Below, piece by piece: positions 52,349 through 61,634 of a DNA stretch of 64,000 nucleotides. The notes under the pieces are model-generated. The model saw only the letters and a program-made list of their open reading frames with translations. It was not told where the DNA came from and made no database searches. Source of the DNA: UBA288 sp050178135 (GTDB taxonomy: Archaea > Halobacteriota > Methanomicrobia > Methanomicrobiales > Methanospirillaceae); assembly GCA_050178135.1 (NCBI GenBank), contig JBFXGJ010000009.1, forward strand, positions 8,027 to 72,026, in the 5' to 3' direction. Position 1 is the first letter of the stretch, and the number at the start of each line of letters is the position of its first letter. Made by a program: the position numbers and the translations under genes.

Positions 52349-53218
52349 ATGATGGAGAAGATGCCCCTCTCGGCCGACGTGATCCGATCCCTCCAGCCAT
52401 ACGACATCCGGGTGCTGCTCGCACTTGAACGACTGATGCGCCGGTTCGAGTGGGTTCCTGTCGACGACCTGAAGGGGGCGACCCGCCTCTCGGAGAAGGA
52501 GGTCGAGTACCGACTTGGTCGACTGATGGCCCGTGACCTCGTCCGTTTCGACGCGGTCCCGTACCGGGGGTATGCCCTGGTCTTCAACGGGCTCGATTCG
52601 CTCGCCCTGCACGCGCTCTCCGGGCGCGGCACCCTCCGAGCCCTCGGGTCCCTGATCGGTGAGGGAAAGGAGGCGCTCGTCTTCGAGGGGCTGGGGCTCG
52701 CCCCGGTCGCCATCAAGCTCCACCATGTTGGGCAGCGATCGTTTCAGTCCGTCCGGTTGAACCGGGATTATCTGCCCGAACGGACCCACTGTCCCTGGAT
52801 CTTCGCCTCGCGCCTCTCCGCCGAACAGGAGTACGAGGCCCTCACCCGCCTCCAGTCCAGGGTTCCGGTCCCGGAGCCGATCGGGATCGATCGGCACGCG
52901 ATCGTGATGGACCTGATCGGCGGCACCACCCTCAACCGGGCTCACCTCGACGACCCAGAGACGGTCCTCGAGACCATCCTGGACGCGGTCCGACAGGCCT
53001 ATCAGCTGGGGGTGATCCACAACGACCTCTCAGAGTTCAACGTGATGATCGACGGAGACCGGGTTGTCCTGATCGACTGGCCCCAATGGATAGGACCGGA
53101 CCATCCGAACGCGAGGGTGATCCTGGCGAGAGACCTGGACAACGTCCTCTCCTTCTTTTCCCGTAAGTACCGGGTGCGGCGAGACCTGGACCGGGTGCTG
53201 GAGTCCGTGGTCGGATGA
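52349..53218 (+). CDS. rio2: Rio2-type serine/threonine protein kinase
   Basis: This 289-residue kinase has the Rio2 layout: N-terminal winged helix (1-90), P-loop IGEGKEALVFEG (about 103-114), catalytic loop VIHNDLSEFNVMI (about 222-234) and metal loop LIDWPQ. Rio2 acts in late maturation of the small ribosomal subunit. TATA-like CTTTTATG centres about 22 bases ahead, so the message is probably leaderless. The stop overlaps the DUF460 start in ATGA. Confidence 0.93.
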   Translation: MMEKMPLSADVIRSLQPYDIRVLLALERLMRRFEWVPVDDLKGATRLSEKEVEYRLGRLMARDLVRFDAVPYRGYALVFNGLDSLALHALSGRGTLRALGSLIGEGKEALVFEGLGLAPVAIKLHHVGQRSFQSVRLNRDYLPERTHCPWIFASRLSAEQEYEALTRLQSRVPVPEPIGIDRHAIVMDLIGGTTLNRAHLDDPETVLETILDAVRQAYQLGVIHNDLSEFNVMIDGDRVVLIDWPQWIGPDHPNARVILARDLDNVLSFFSRKYRVRRDLDRVLESVVG

Positions 53219-55173
53219 AGGTGATCGGGGTCGACGTGATCAGGGGATCCGTCAGATCGCGGTCCCGACGTCCCACGTACGCCTTCGTCATCCTGGCCGA
53301 CGGGGAGATCGTGGAGGAGACGGAGGTCACTCGCTTCCGGCTCCTGCGCCGCCTCGCCGAGGAACGGCCTGAGGTCCTCGCCGTCGACTCTCTCCAGGAG
53401 CTGGCAACCGATCAGCACGAGCTCTACGAATTTCTCCAGTCGATGCCCCACGGCACCAGGCTCGTCCAGGTGACCGGCGGCGAACGGCTGGAGAGCCTCG
53501 CCCAGGTGGCAGGACGGTATAACATCCGCTTCAATCGGCTCTCTCCCTACGACGAGGCACGAACCATCGCCAGGGTTGCGGCACTCGGGAGCGGGTCAGA
53601 GGTGATCGCCTTCGAGAATGCCTCCACGATCACAGTCAGCCGGAACCGCTCACCCGGGCGCGGAGGCTGGTCGCAGAACCGGTACGTCCGCAAGATCCAT
53701 GGCGCGGTCCTTCGAAAAGCCCGCGAGATAGAGGCCGAACTGGTCGCGTCCGGTGTTCGGTACACCAAGCAGGAGACCCGCGCCTTCGGCGGAACGAGCC
53801 GGGTTGTCTTCGAGGTTCCGATGCCGCGCGACCAGGTGCCGGTCTCAGGATACCACGGGGCCGATGTCCAGGTCCGTGTCTTCGGGAAGAGGCTCGAGAG
53901 GATCCGTTTTGTCCCGCAAAAGGCGCGCCCCCGCCACCTGATCGTCGGGATCGACCCCGGGACGACCACCGCGTACGCCGCGCTCGACCTGGAGGGAAAC
54001 CTGCTCGCGCTCAGGTCGAGCCGGCAGCTGACGATGGCGGACCTGATCGAGGAGTTGACCCGTGTCGGCCGACCGCTCGTGATCGCCTCCGATGTCCGGG
54101 AGATGCCGTTCTCGGTCGAGAAGATTCGGCGTTCCTTCTCAGCCATCGCGTTTTCCCCGAAGTCAGACATCAGCGTCGAGGCCAAGCTGGATGCGGCACG
54201 GCCCTTCGCTTACACCAACGACCACGAGCGAGACGCCCTCACGGCAGCGCTGGAGGCCTACCGGCACTACGCCAACCGGTTCCAATCCCTGATACGACGC
54301 GTGCCCGACGGGGTCGACCTCGACCTTGTTCGCGCCGGCATCGTGCGTGGGCTCTCCCTGGAGCAGGTGATGGAGGGGCTGCGAACTCGAGCCGCTGCGC
54401 CTGCCCCCGTTCCGACAACACCCCAGGAGACGGTCGTCGACGAGAAAGACGAGCGATGCCGCCGGCTCGAGGGGCAGGTCAAGCACCTCCGAATCCTCGT
54501 CCAGGAGTTCCAGGACGAGAGCGCGAGAAAGGACCGCGAGATTGCCCGGCTCGAGACGCGGATAAAGAGATTCAGAGCCCGCTCGGCGGCCCGGGCCCTG
54601 GAGTCGGCCGAGATCGCGACGCGCAACGCGGAGATCGAGAGCCTCCGGAGTCGGCTCCGCCGGGAGGAGAAGAACGTCCGCCGCCTCAACCGCCGGATCG
54701 CCCAGCTCCGGCGGTTCGAAGAGTCCCGCCTCGACCCGGGCGGCGTGCCGTTCAAGGTTCTGGACTCGTTTACGCGCGATGCGGTCCGGCGACTCTTCGA
54801 AACCCTTGGGATCCAGGCCGGCGACCTCCTCTATGTCACCAAGACCGACGGGTGGGGCCGGACATCGATTCGTGACCTCGCCGACCTGCAGGTGCGGGGA
54901 TTGATCCTGAACGCGCCGGCCCTCGATACCGTTGACCTCCAGCTCGTCCAACTCTGTCGTGAGTACGACCTTACGCTCGTGGCTGGCGAAACGGTCGAGG
55001 TCCAGGTCAGGGGACCGGTCGGCCGGGTTGAACCCGAGCGGCTGGCAGAGGCTGAACGCGCCTGGGAAGCGGGCCAGGAGGCCTACCGTCGCCAGGAGCA
55101 GGAGGCGATGCTCGAAGGCGTCCTCCGCGAGTACCAGACCGAACGCGGCAAGGAGGTGCGGCGCGGTGGATGA
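53215..55173 (+). CDS. DUF460 protein with RNase H-like domain and coiled coil
   Basis: The 652-residue protein has three parts. Residues 1-240 hold the conserved N-terminal region (VIGVDVIRGS, VLAVDSLQELA). About 243-365 is an RNase H-like domain starting IVGIDPGTTTAYAALDLEG, with later acidic residues. About 405-505 is a long coiled coil (arginine/glutamate heptads such as RRLEGQVKHLRILVQEFQDE), followed by a C-terminal domain ending about 652. DUF460 is an archaeal family without an established role, likely nucleic-acid related. It lies between rio2 and thiL in an overlapping operon. Confidence 0.85.
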   Translation: MKVIGVDVIRGSVRSRSRRPTYAFVILADGEIVEETEVTRFRLLRRLAEERPEVLAVDSLQELATDQHELYEFLQSMPHGTRLVQVTGGERLESLAQVAGRYNIRFNRLSPYDEARTIARVAALGSGSEVIAFENASTITVSRNRSPGRGGWSQNRYVRKIHGAVLRKAREIEAELVASGVRYTKQETRAFGGTSRVVFEVPMPRDQVPVSGYHGADVQVRVFGKRLERIRFVPQKARPRHLIVGIDPGTTTAYAALDLEGNLLALRSSRQLTMADLIEELTRVGRPLVIASDVREMPFSVEKIRRSFSAIAFSPKSDISVEAKLDAARPFAYTNDHERDALTAALEAYRHYANRFQSLIRRVPDGVDLDLVRAGIVRGLSLEQVMEGLRTRAAAPAPVPTTPQETVVDEKDERCRRLEGQVKHLRILVQEFQDESARKDREIARLETRIKRFRARSAARALESAEIATRNAEIESLRSRLRREEKNVRRLNRRIAQLRRFEESRLDPGGVPFKVLDSFTRDAVRRLFETLGIQAGDLLYVTKTDGWGRTSIRDLADLQVRGLILNAPALDTVDLQLVQLCREYDLTLVAGETVEVQVRGPVGRVEPERLAEAERAWEAGQEAYRRQEQEAMLEGVLREYQTERGKEVRRGG

Positions 55174-56035
55174 CCGGGGCCTCCTTGCTTCGGTCTCTTC
55201 GGTGATCGGGAACACGGACATCCGGGACGACTGCGCCGTGATACCCCTCGGAGACCGGTGCCTTGTGCTCACGACGGATATGCTCCACACAACAACCGAC
55301 TTCCCGGAGGACATGACCGATTGGCAGCGGGGGTGGATGGCAGCGGCGGTGACCCTCTCGGACATCGCATCGATGGGGGCGGAGCCGCTCGCCCTCCTCC
55401 TCGCCGTCGGGCTCGACGATCCGGAGCGGCTCGAGGCGATCACGCGCGGAGCGAGCGACTGCTGCCGATGTCACGGAGGAAGGCTCGTCGGTGGAGACAT
55501 CGACCGCCACGACGAGTTGACCCTGGTCTCGACCGCCCTGGGAGAGGTCGAGCCGGCGTTCCTGGTCCGGAGATGCGGGGCCCATCCCGGGGACCTCGTC
55601 TGTGTCACCGGGACCCCGGGGAGAGCAATGGCCGGCCTCGACGGGTGGAGCGGTCACCGCCGTGCCCTGCTCGAGCCCCAGCCCCGCGTCGCGGCGGGCA
55701 GGGCGATCGGACGGGCCGGGGCGTCAGCGATGATGGACCTCTCGGACGGACTCGCCCTCTCACTCTATGACCTCGCGGCAGTGAACCGGTGCGGGTTCCG
55801 GCTCCAACGCGAAAGACTGCCGCGTCCGGCAGGGGTCCCCGAGCCCGGCGCCACGGAGTTGGCACTCTACGGCGGCGGCGACTTCGAGCTCCTCTTCTGC
55901 ATCCCGGCGGACCGGTTTCCGATCGAAGGGGTCGCCGCCACGGTGATCGGGGAGGTCACCGGGGAGGAGGGGTCCGTCCTCTTCGATGGCGTGCCGGTCG
56001 AACGGCGGGGGTATGAACACACGTGGACACGGTGA
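55166..56035 (+). CDS. thiL: thiamine-monophosphate kinase
   Basis: This 289-residue PurM-fold kinase makes thiamine diphosphate from thiamine monophosphate. Family pieces: DCAVIPLGDRCLVLTTDML near the N-terminus, the SDIASMGAEPLALLLAVGL stretch about 65-85, and the C-terminal YGGGDFELLF. The start is the GTG at 55166, inside the end of the DUF460 gene and preceded at eight bases by AAGGAGGTG, an exceptionally strong ribosome binding site. It is the third gene of the rio2-DUF460-thiL operon. Confidence 0.92.
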   Translation: MDDRGLLASVSSVIGNTDIRDDCAVIPLGDRCLVLTTDMLHTTTDFPEDMTDWQRGWMAAAVTLSDIASMGAEPLALLLAVGLDDPERLEAITRGASDCCRCHGGRLVGGDIDRHDELTLVSTALGEVEPAFLVRRCGAHPGDLVCVTGTPGRAMAGLDGWSGHRRALLEPQPRVAAGRAIGRAGASAMMDLSDGLALSLYDLAAVNRCGFRLQRERLPRPAGVPEPGATELALYGGGDFELLFCIPADRFPIEGVAATVIGEVTGEEGSVLFDGVPVERRGYEHTWTR

Positions 56036-56054
56036 ACGCCGCCATCGACCCTGT

Positions 56055-56618
56055 TCAGAGCCCCAGGGACTCGAGCACCCAGAAGACCCCCAGGATCAGC
56101 ACCCCCATCGGGACCACCACGAACCAGGGGTTGACGCCCCCGAGAAGATCGGGAAGGGTCTTCCAGGGGAGCGCACCCACTCTGGCAATCCCCCGGTTCA
56201 CCCGGGGATAGACCAGGGCGAAGAGGAGCGTCCCGATCGTCAGGCCGATGCCCCCTCCGATCAGCGCATCGATCGATCCGCGACCGATCGCCCCGCCGAC
56301 CGTCCCCGGGCAGAGACCGAGGAGCCCGAAGCCGAGGCCAAAGATCAGGCCGCCGACGAGGTGACTCCCCACCGCCGGGGCGGCCACATGGGGCTTCGCG
56401 AGCCCGAGCGAGCGGAGGAGCTGGAACCCGATCATGCCCACCAGGACGGCGGAGAGCATGATCTTCACGACCGTGAAGTCGTAGAGCAGGAGCTGGCCCC
56501 AGATCACCTCGTGCTGCGTCGCACCGCCTCGCACGAGGAGGAAGCCGAAGAAGACCCCGAAGACGAGCGCGAGGGTCATCTGGAGTGGCCGGTTGGAACG
56601 AATATCGGCAAGCGTCAT
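56055..56618 (-). CDS. YeeE/YedE-family membrane protein, half 2
   Basis: The 187-residue protein has about five membrane helices and the conserved loop LGLCPGTVGGAIGRGSIDALIGG (residues about 95-115, in two parts) of YeeE/YedE (TsuA-like) proteins, thought to move thiosulfate or other sulfur compounds. Together with the gene just upstream, it makes up the two halves of the larger single-chain form. Nine bases separate the genes. Confidence 0.82.
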   Translation of the reverse strand: MTLADIRSNRPLQMTLALVFGVFFGFLLVRGGATQHEVIWGQLLLYDFTVVKIMLSAVLVGMIGFQLLRSLGLAKPHVAAPAVGSHLVGGLIFGLGFGLLGLCPGTVGGAIGRGSIDALIGGGIGLTIGTLLFALVYPRVNRGIARVGALPWKTLPDLLGGVNPWFVVVPMGVLILGVFWVLESLGL

Positions 56619-56627
56619 GGCGTCACC

Positions 56628-57173
56628 TCAGAAGAGCCGCCAGATCCCCTGGTCCTGCGGGATGCCGAAGAGAGCGAGTGCGACGAGGATCCCCCCGATA
56701 AAGAAGCCAGCCGATGCCAGCATCGAAGCGATGGAGAGCTGGAGATTGCCGCTGATCCCGTGCCCACTCGTACATCCACCTGCCCAGCGGGCACCGAACC
56801 CGAGGAGGAGACCACCGACGAGCGCAGAGGCGAACCGAAGCACCCCATTCTCCCCGAATCGAGCGGCCCAGAAGGAGGGCACGAACTCGGGTGCGAAGGT
56901 GCCCGACAGAAGGGCAGCGATAAGGCCGCCGATCACCGCCCCCGGGAGGATCAGGAACTGCCAGTCCACTGCCGGCGTGACCCGCTCGAAGTATTCCATC
57001 GATTCGACGCGCTCGTGCGAGATGAGTCCGGCGATCATCCCACCGAGCTTTGCAAACGCTGTCGAGGCACCGAGTGGTCGGTCCGAGAGGAGGAGGGTCA
57101 GGCAGACGAGGAGGCCGATCCCGGTTCCAGCAAGATACGGCGACCAGCGAGCCGCAAATAGGAGTTCGAACAT
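56628..57173 (-). CDS. YeeE/YedE-family membrane protein, half 1
   Basis: This 181-residue protein has about five membrane segments and the family cysteine motif WAGGCTSGHGISGNLQLSI near residue 130. In the structurally known TsuA the cysteines of this motif bind thiosulfate in the pore. It is the first gene of a two-gene unit with the second half at 56055. Other sulfur genes in the window are the SulP transporter and the sulfite-reductase-like protein. Confidence 0.82.
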   Translation of the reverse strand: MFELLFAARWSPYLAGTGIGLLVCLTLLLSDRPLGASTAFAKLGGMIAGLISHERVESMEYFERVTPAVDWQFLILPGAVIGGLIAALLSGTFAPEFVPSFWAARFGENGVLRFASALVGGLLLGFGARWAGGCTSGHGISGNLQLSIASMLASAGFFIGGILVALALFGIPQDQGIWRLF

Positions 57174-57197
57174 GGACGATCATGGCAATCCCGCCGT

Positions 57198-57219
57198 TTA
57201 TACATATGCCCCGAAGGGG
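57198..57219. promoter_or_regulatory. TATA box plus hairpin ahead of the RibD-type reductase
   Basis: TTTATACATA at 57198-57207 is a TATA-like element 49 bases ahead of the reductase ATG. It is directly followed by CCCC-GAA-GGGG (57209-57219), a perfect short inverted repeat at the place where a repressor or RNA hairpin could act. Confidence 0.35.
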
Positions 57220-57255
57220 AACAGAGCCATATTCCCCGCCGCCCAACCGTTCTCC

Positions 57256-57954
57256 ATGCGACCCCACGTGGTTGTAAATGTCGCAATGTCAGCGGACGGC
57301 AAGCTCTCTACCTTCGAGCGGAGACAGGTGAAGATCTCGGGCCAGGCGGACTTCCGGCGAGTCGACCGCCTCAAGGCCAGCGCGGACGCGGTCATGGTCG
57401 GGATCGGAACCGTGCTCGCTGACGACCCCTCCCTGACGGTAAAGGACCCGGTTCTCATCGCCGCACGAGAGGCGGCAGGAAGCGACCCTCACCCCGTCCG
57501 CATCATCGTCGACTCGAACGGCCGCTGCCCGCTCGATGCCGCCATCCTCCACCGGGGAGCCGGCCAACGAATGATCGGCGTCTCGAAGGCATGCCCGGCC
57601 GAACGCCGCACCGCGCTGGAGGAGTACGCGACGGTGATCATCGCGGGTGATGAGCAAGTCGACCTCGCACGGCTCCTCGAGGAGGTGGGGGCCCACGGAG
57701 TCGAGCGGCTGATGGTCGAGGGCGGCGGCACCCTGATCGGAGCGCTCTTCGAGGAAGGGCTCGTGAACGAGCTCTCTGTCTATATCGGGAACATGATCAT
57801 TGGCGGGGCGACGGCGCCCACCCTTGCCGACGGGCCAGGACGTTCAGCGGCCCGACCCTTCGTCCGGCTCGAACTCGTCGACATGCAGCCCTGCGAGGAG
57901 GGGGTGCTCCTCCACTGGCGCGTTCAAAAAGAGAAAGAGCAGCGACTCACTTGA
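57256..57954 (+). CDS. 2,5-diamino-6-ribosylaminopyrimidinone 5'-phosphate reductase
   Basis: This 232-residue reductase of the RibD C-terminal family reduces the ribosyl side chain to ribityl, before deamination in the archaeal route to riboflavin and F420. Its motifs are VNVAMSADGKLS (residues 6-17), DAVMVGIGTVLADDPSLTV (about 48-66), and the NADPH region LMVEGGGTLIGALFEEGLV (about 155-173). There is no deaminase domain, as usual in archaea. The ATG at 57256 begins the conserved core; the open frame upstream runs through the divergent YeeE gene. The end overlaps the convergent lipoprotein gene by eight bases. Confidence 0.9.
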   Translation: MRPHVVVNVAMSADGKLSTFERRQVKISGQADFRRVDRLKASADAVMVGIGTVLADDPSLTVKDPVLIAAREAAGSDPHPVRIIVDSNGRCPLDAAILHRGAGQRMIGVSKACPAERRTALEEYATVIIAGDEQVDLARLLEEVGAHGVERLMVEGGGTLIGALFEEGLVNELSVYIGNMIIGGATAPTLADGPGRSAARPFVRLELVDMQPCEEGVLLHWRVQKEKEQRLT

Positions 57955-58435
57955 CCGACTGCTCGAAGAACCGGTAGGTGTTACCGTTCGTCAACCGTGC
58001 CGAGACCGAGATTGTGTCGACACCCCTGGTCCCCTTGAAGATGACCTCGGAGCCGGTCCGGGAGTCGAGCGGCTTGGTCTCGGTCGTCCCATCGGAGCGG
58101 AGCACGGTCGCCTCCATCGCGCGAACGGCCCCCTGGGCGCGCCCGCCATTGAAGATCACCGTGAGATCGCGGTTGAGGGGGTCCCGGTTCACCTGGATCG
58201 CGAGGTCCTGCCCGACGGGCAGGGTCTGGAGTGCCCCGGTGGTGGGAGCCTGGGTGATCGCACTGGTCGCGGCGGACGTTGCCGTCGCAGCGGGCGTCGC
58301 GGCCCCGGTGGCGACAGGAGTCACCTGCTGGGTCGGGACCGGTGTCTGGCCACCGGGTTGGGCGGTCTGGGTACACCCTGCCGCACAGACTGCGAGTGCA
58401 ACCAGGAGCCCCACGAGGATGATGCGCATATCCAT
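57947..58435 (-). CDS. small predicted lipoprotein with Thr/Pro/Ala linker
   Basis: The 162-residue product has a signal peptide ending in a lipobox-like AVCAAGC (Cys21), then a Thr/Pro/Ala/Gln-rich linker (about 22-65) typical of Methanomicrobiales surface lipoproteins, and a beta-rich C-terminal domain of about 90 residues (LAIQVNRDPLNRDLTVIFNGG). The linker may carry O-glycans. Function unknown. The start is either of two Met codons (58435 or 58429). It is divergent from the anion transporter gene. Confidence 0.75.
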   Translation of the reverse strand: MDMRIILVGLLVALAVCAAGCTQTAQPGGQTPVPTQQVTPVATGAATPAATATSAATSAITQAPTTGALQTLPVGQDLAIQVNRDPLNRDLTVIFNGGRAQGAVRAMEATVLRSDGTTETKPLDSRTGSEVIFKGTRGVDTISVSARLTNGNTYRFFEQSVK

Positions 58436-58470
58436 AGGATACTGATGGCTGTCATGGATATTTGACCATT

Positions 58471-59709
58471 ATGGAATCGCTGTTCCCGCTCGCCCTTATC
58501 CTCGTGGTGGCCGTCCTCATCGGCATGCGACGCCTGGGACGGGTCGACCTCCCGCCATGGGGCGTGGCACTGGGCGGTGGACTGCTGACCGTCGCCTCGG
58601 GGATCATCTCGCCGACCCAGGTACTATCCGCAGTCCACTGGGACGTCCTTGCAACCCTCGCCTGCCTCTTCGTCATCGGCGCGGGCCTCGGGAGGAGCTC
58701 GCTTGCAGATGGCCTGCTCGAACGGCTCGACCGGGTGCCGCTCTCGACCGCCACCTGGGGCATACTCCTGGCGAGTATCGCCCTCCTCTCCGCGCTCGTG
58801 ACAAACGACGCCGTCGCGGTGATCGGCACACCCTTTCTCCTGCGGTTCGCCGAACGGCGGGGTCTTCCCCCGGTCCCGCTGCTCCTGCTCCTGATGGCCG
58901 GCATCACGACGGGGGCAGTGCCCAGCCCCCTCGGCAGTCCCCAGAACCTCCTTATCGCCAGCGCTCCGGGCCTTGAAGAGCCGTTCGTCACGTTCCTCGT
59001 CCAGCTCGGCCCTCCGACCGTGTTCTCCCTCCTCCTCGTCCTCCTCCTGTTCCGGGCCATCCTGCCCCACCTTGAACGGATGCCACGGGTCACCCTGCCC
59101 GCCGCAGAACCGGGTGAAAACGGCGGGCCACGCACACCCTCGCACCTCGCGCTCGCCTCGTTGGCGATCCTCGCCACCCTCGTCACCCTTGAGTTTGGAT
59201 GCGGACTCCTGGAACGTCCCCTCGACCTGCCGTTCGCGGCGATCGCCCTCGCCGGTACGCTCCCCCTCCTCCTTGGCCGGGATCGGGACCGAGTGGTCCG
59301 GGCGATCGACTGGCGGACCCTCCTCCTCTTTGTCGGGCTCTTCGTCCTCACCGAGGGAGTCCGATCCTCCGGGCTGGTCGAGGAGTCGCTCGCCGTTGCG
59401 ACAGGGACACCCGTGGCGCTGATCGGTCTCGCCGTACTCGGCAGCCAGGTCGTTTCGAACGTCCCCCTGGTGGCGATCGCCCTCCCGTTCATCGAGCCGC
59501 ACGGTACACAGGCGCTGATGGCCCTCGCAGCCGGTGCAACGATCGCCGGCCACCTCACGCCACTTGGCGCCGCTTCAAACCTGATTGTCCTCCAGGCGGC
59601 TGCTCGGCGCGGAGTGGGGATTCCGCTACGGCTCTTCGTCGGTTTCGGCCTGCCACTCGTGCTGGGCCAGGGGCTCTGCTACACGGCCTGGCTTATCCTC
59701 GTGGGATAA
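58471..59709 (+). CDS. SLC13/ArsB-type anion transporter
   Basis: This 412-residue protein has ten to twelve membrane helices in two similar halves. Each half has a re-entrant anion-site pattern: TNDAVAVIGTPF with GAVPSPLGSPQNLLIA in the first, SNVPLVAIALPF with GHLTPLGAASNLIVLQ in the second. This fits the ion transporter superfamily (CitM/ArsB/DASS). The substrate is not predictable; dicarboxylate, arsenite or sulfate are possible. The ATG at 58471 is chosen over a TTG nine bases earlier. Confidence 0.82.
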   Translation: MESLFPLALILVVAVLIGMRRLGRVDLPPWGVALGGGLLTVASGIISPTQVLSAVHWDVLATLACLFVIGAGLGRSSLADGLLERLDRVPLSTATWGILLASIALLSALVTNDAVAVIGTPFLLRFAERRGLPPVPLLLLLMAGITTGAVPSPLGSPQNLLIASAPGLEEPFVTFLVQLGPPTVFSLLLVLLLFRAILPHLERMPRVTLPAAEPGENGGPRTPSHLALASLAILATLVTLEFGCGLLERPLDLPFAAIALAGTLPLLLGRDRDRVVRAIDWRTLLLFVGLFVLTEGVRSSGLVEESLAVATGTPVALIGLAVLGSQVVSNVPLVAIALPFIEPHGTQALMALAAGATIAGHLTPLGAASNLIVLQAAARRGVGIPLRLFVGFGLPLVLGQGLCYTAWLILVG

Positions 59710-59715
59710 AAAAAA
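59708..59715 (-). terminator. oligo-T terminator of thrS
   Basis: Eight A on the plus strand (T on the minus strand) follow the thrS stop by eight bases and overlap the anion transporter stop codon. It fits an archaeal oligo-T terminator for thrS. Confidence 0.45.
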
Positions 59716-59723
59716 GGAAGAGT

Positions 59724-61559
59724 TCAGATATAGCGAGGGCGCACCGAGAGCCGGCGAACCGTATAGAGCGGCCGGAAGGGCATGTCGCCGGTCGCTTTCT
59801 GCACCAGGGTGACCAGCTCCTCCTCGGAGACCTGCTCCTTGTGAGGCTTGTTGGGCGCGGAGAGGCGGCGAATGGTGACCGTCAGACGACCGGACTCGAC
59901 CTCGGCGTCGCCGAGCACGACGACGAACGGCACCCAGTCCATGCCCGCCTCGCGGACCTTCTTGCCCATACTCTCGTCCCGGTCATCGAGGTCCACACGA
60001 ATCCGCCTGGCACCCAGCCGGTCGACGAGTTCGGATGCCACCTGGACATGCCGTTCGGCCACCGGGATCACGCGGACCTGGGTCGGTGCGAGCCACTCGG
60101 GAAGCATCGGCACGGACTGGTGAGCGGTCTGCTCGAGGAGGGCACAGATCACCCGCTCGACCGAACCCGTTGGAGAGCAGTGCAGGATCGGTGGGAACAC
60201 CTCGGCGCCGTCCTGGTGGTACTTGATATCGAAACGAGCCGAAGACTCGACATCGATCTGCACGGTCGGGTTCTCGACCGGTCGGCCCTGTCCGTCGATG
60301 GCGGCAAGATCGATCTTCGCGATCCAGTAGTGGACGCGTTCGGAGAGGAGCTCGATCAGCATCGGGGCGCCGGAATCGGCAACCAGCCGCACGACCCAAT
60401 CGCGGTGATCCTGGTAGAAGGCGCGGGTGCACCGGAAGGCCGCAACGAGCGGGGTCTCGAAGTCGCGTCCGGTCTGCCACCCGAGGCGAAGCTGCTCCTC
60501 GAAGCAGGCGAGCGCCTGGTCGAGATCGCGGCAGAGGGTGTGCATGTCGGGCATGGTGAAGGCCCGAAGACGCTTCAGCCCGATCACCTCGCCGCGCTGC
60601 TCGTGCCGGAACGAGTACGTCGAGAGCTCGTACATCTTCATCGGGAGGGTGTTCGGCGAGATGTGCATATCGCGCATGATCGAGAACATGCCGAAGCATG
60701 CGGCGAACCGGAGCATCATGCTCCGGTTGCCGGACCGGAATCGGTACTGGCGCTCGCCGAACTTGTCCGCGTGCTCGAAGATCGCCTTATCGCCCAGGTC
60801 GTACATCACCGGGGTCTCGACCGGCGAACCACCGTAGGCGAGGACGAGCCCGAGCGCGTAGTCCGCGAGCAGATCTCGGACCAGCTTGCCGCGCGGGAGC
60901 CAGCGGAGGTTACCCACGTCCGAGGCGGGCTCGTAGTCGACGAACTCCTTGGAGCGCATCAGCTCGACGTGGATTGGGTCTCCCCCGGTCGGCACGGCAA
61001 TCCCGAGCTCTTTCCTGACAAGGGCTCCGAAGGGGGATTCGTCCAGGAACGCGTCGACCTCGTGCTCGACCCCGTCGGGGGTCATTACGAAGAACGAGTG
61101 CTCGACCGGGCTCTTCGGTTCAGCCGGCGCCCCGTCCTCTCCCGGGACGATCGTCTTGGAGAGCTCGGAGAGGGGGTGGCCCTTGCACCGGAGCGTGAAC
61201 GACTTGTACCAGCCGAACGGGGCGCGCTTGACCGTGTAGGAGCCGAGGTCGTTGAGACCCTGTTCGATCAGGGCGAGAACCCGGATCGCGGTATCGGGGG
61301 CCGCGAGGTCGTTCGAGAGATGGGCATACGGGTAGATCAGGATATTGCTGGTCTTGACCCGGTTGGCCGTATCGACGATCTCGGAGACTCCCTGGTGGAC
61401 GACGTCCTCGATACCGTCGGCATCGCCCTGCTCGACCGCGGCGAAGACGGTGAGCGCCTCCTCCATGCCGTCGACGAGCAGCGAGCACTCCTCGGCGATC
61501 CGGGTCTTCTCTCGCGCCTCGTATTCCATGGAGTCAGAATGGATCAGAAGAAGTCGCAT
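59724..61559 (-). CDS. thrS: threonyl-tRNA synthetase (archaeal type)
   Basis: This class II synthetase of 611 residues has the archaeal N-terminal editing domain (MRLLLIHSDSMEYEA), related to D-aminoacyl-tRNA deacylase, in place of the bacterial editing domain. The catalytic core shows motif 2 (FRHEQRGEVIGLKRLRAFTM) and motif 3 (FSPTGSVERVICAL as LHCSPTGSVER), plus an anticodon-binding domain at the end. The frame extends upstream to 61652, but the ATG at 61559 starts the editing domain. The gene is single and has an oligo-T terminator. Confidence 0.95.
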   Translation of the reverse strand: MRLLLIHSDSMEYEAREKTRIAEECSLLVDGMEEALTVFAAVEQGDADGIEDVVHQGVSEIVDTANRVKTSNILIYPYAHLSNDLAAPDTAIRVLALIEQGLNDLGSYTVKRAPFGWYKSFTLRCKGHPLSELSKTIVPGEDGAPAEPKSPVEHSFFVMTPDGVEHEVDAFLDESPFGALVRKELGIAVPTGGDPIHVELMRSKEFVDYEPASDVGNLRWLPRGKLVRDLLADYALGLVLAYGGSPVETPVMYDLGDKAIFEHADKFGERQYRFRSGNRSMMLRFAACFGMFSIMRDMHISPNTLPMKMYELSTYSFRHEQRGEVIGLKRLRAFTMPDMHTLCRDLDQALACFEEQLRLGWQTGRDFETPLVAAFRCTRAFYQDHRDWVVRLVADSGAPMLIELLSERVHYWIAKIDLAAIDGQGRPVENPTVQIDVESSARFDIKYHQDGAEVFPPILHCSPTGSVERVICALLEQTAHQSVPMLPEWLAPTQVRVIPVAERHVQVASELVDRLGARRIRVDLDDRDESMGKKVREAGMDWVPFVVVLGDAEVESGRLTVTIRRLSAPNKPHKEQVSEEELVTLVQKATGDMPFRPLYTVRRLSVRPRYI

Positions 61560-61634
61560 GTTCCGCCTCGTATAAGTGGTAAAATTTTGTGCGCTCATCC
61601 GGTATAGCCTTGTGGCGTCGAGACCGGAAGGGCT

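Noticed and set aside
59199..61607. Plus-strand frame of 802 codons opposite thrS
   Set aside because: thrS is certain on the minus strand; the long open frame comes from codon bias.
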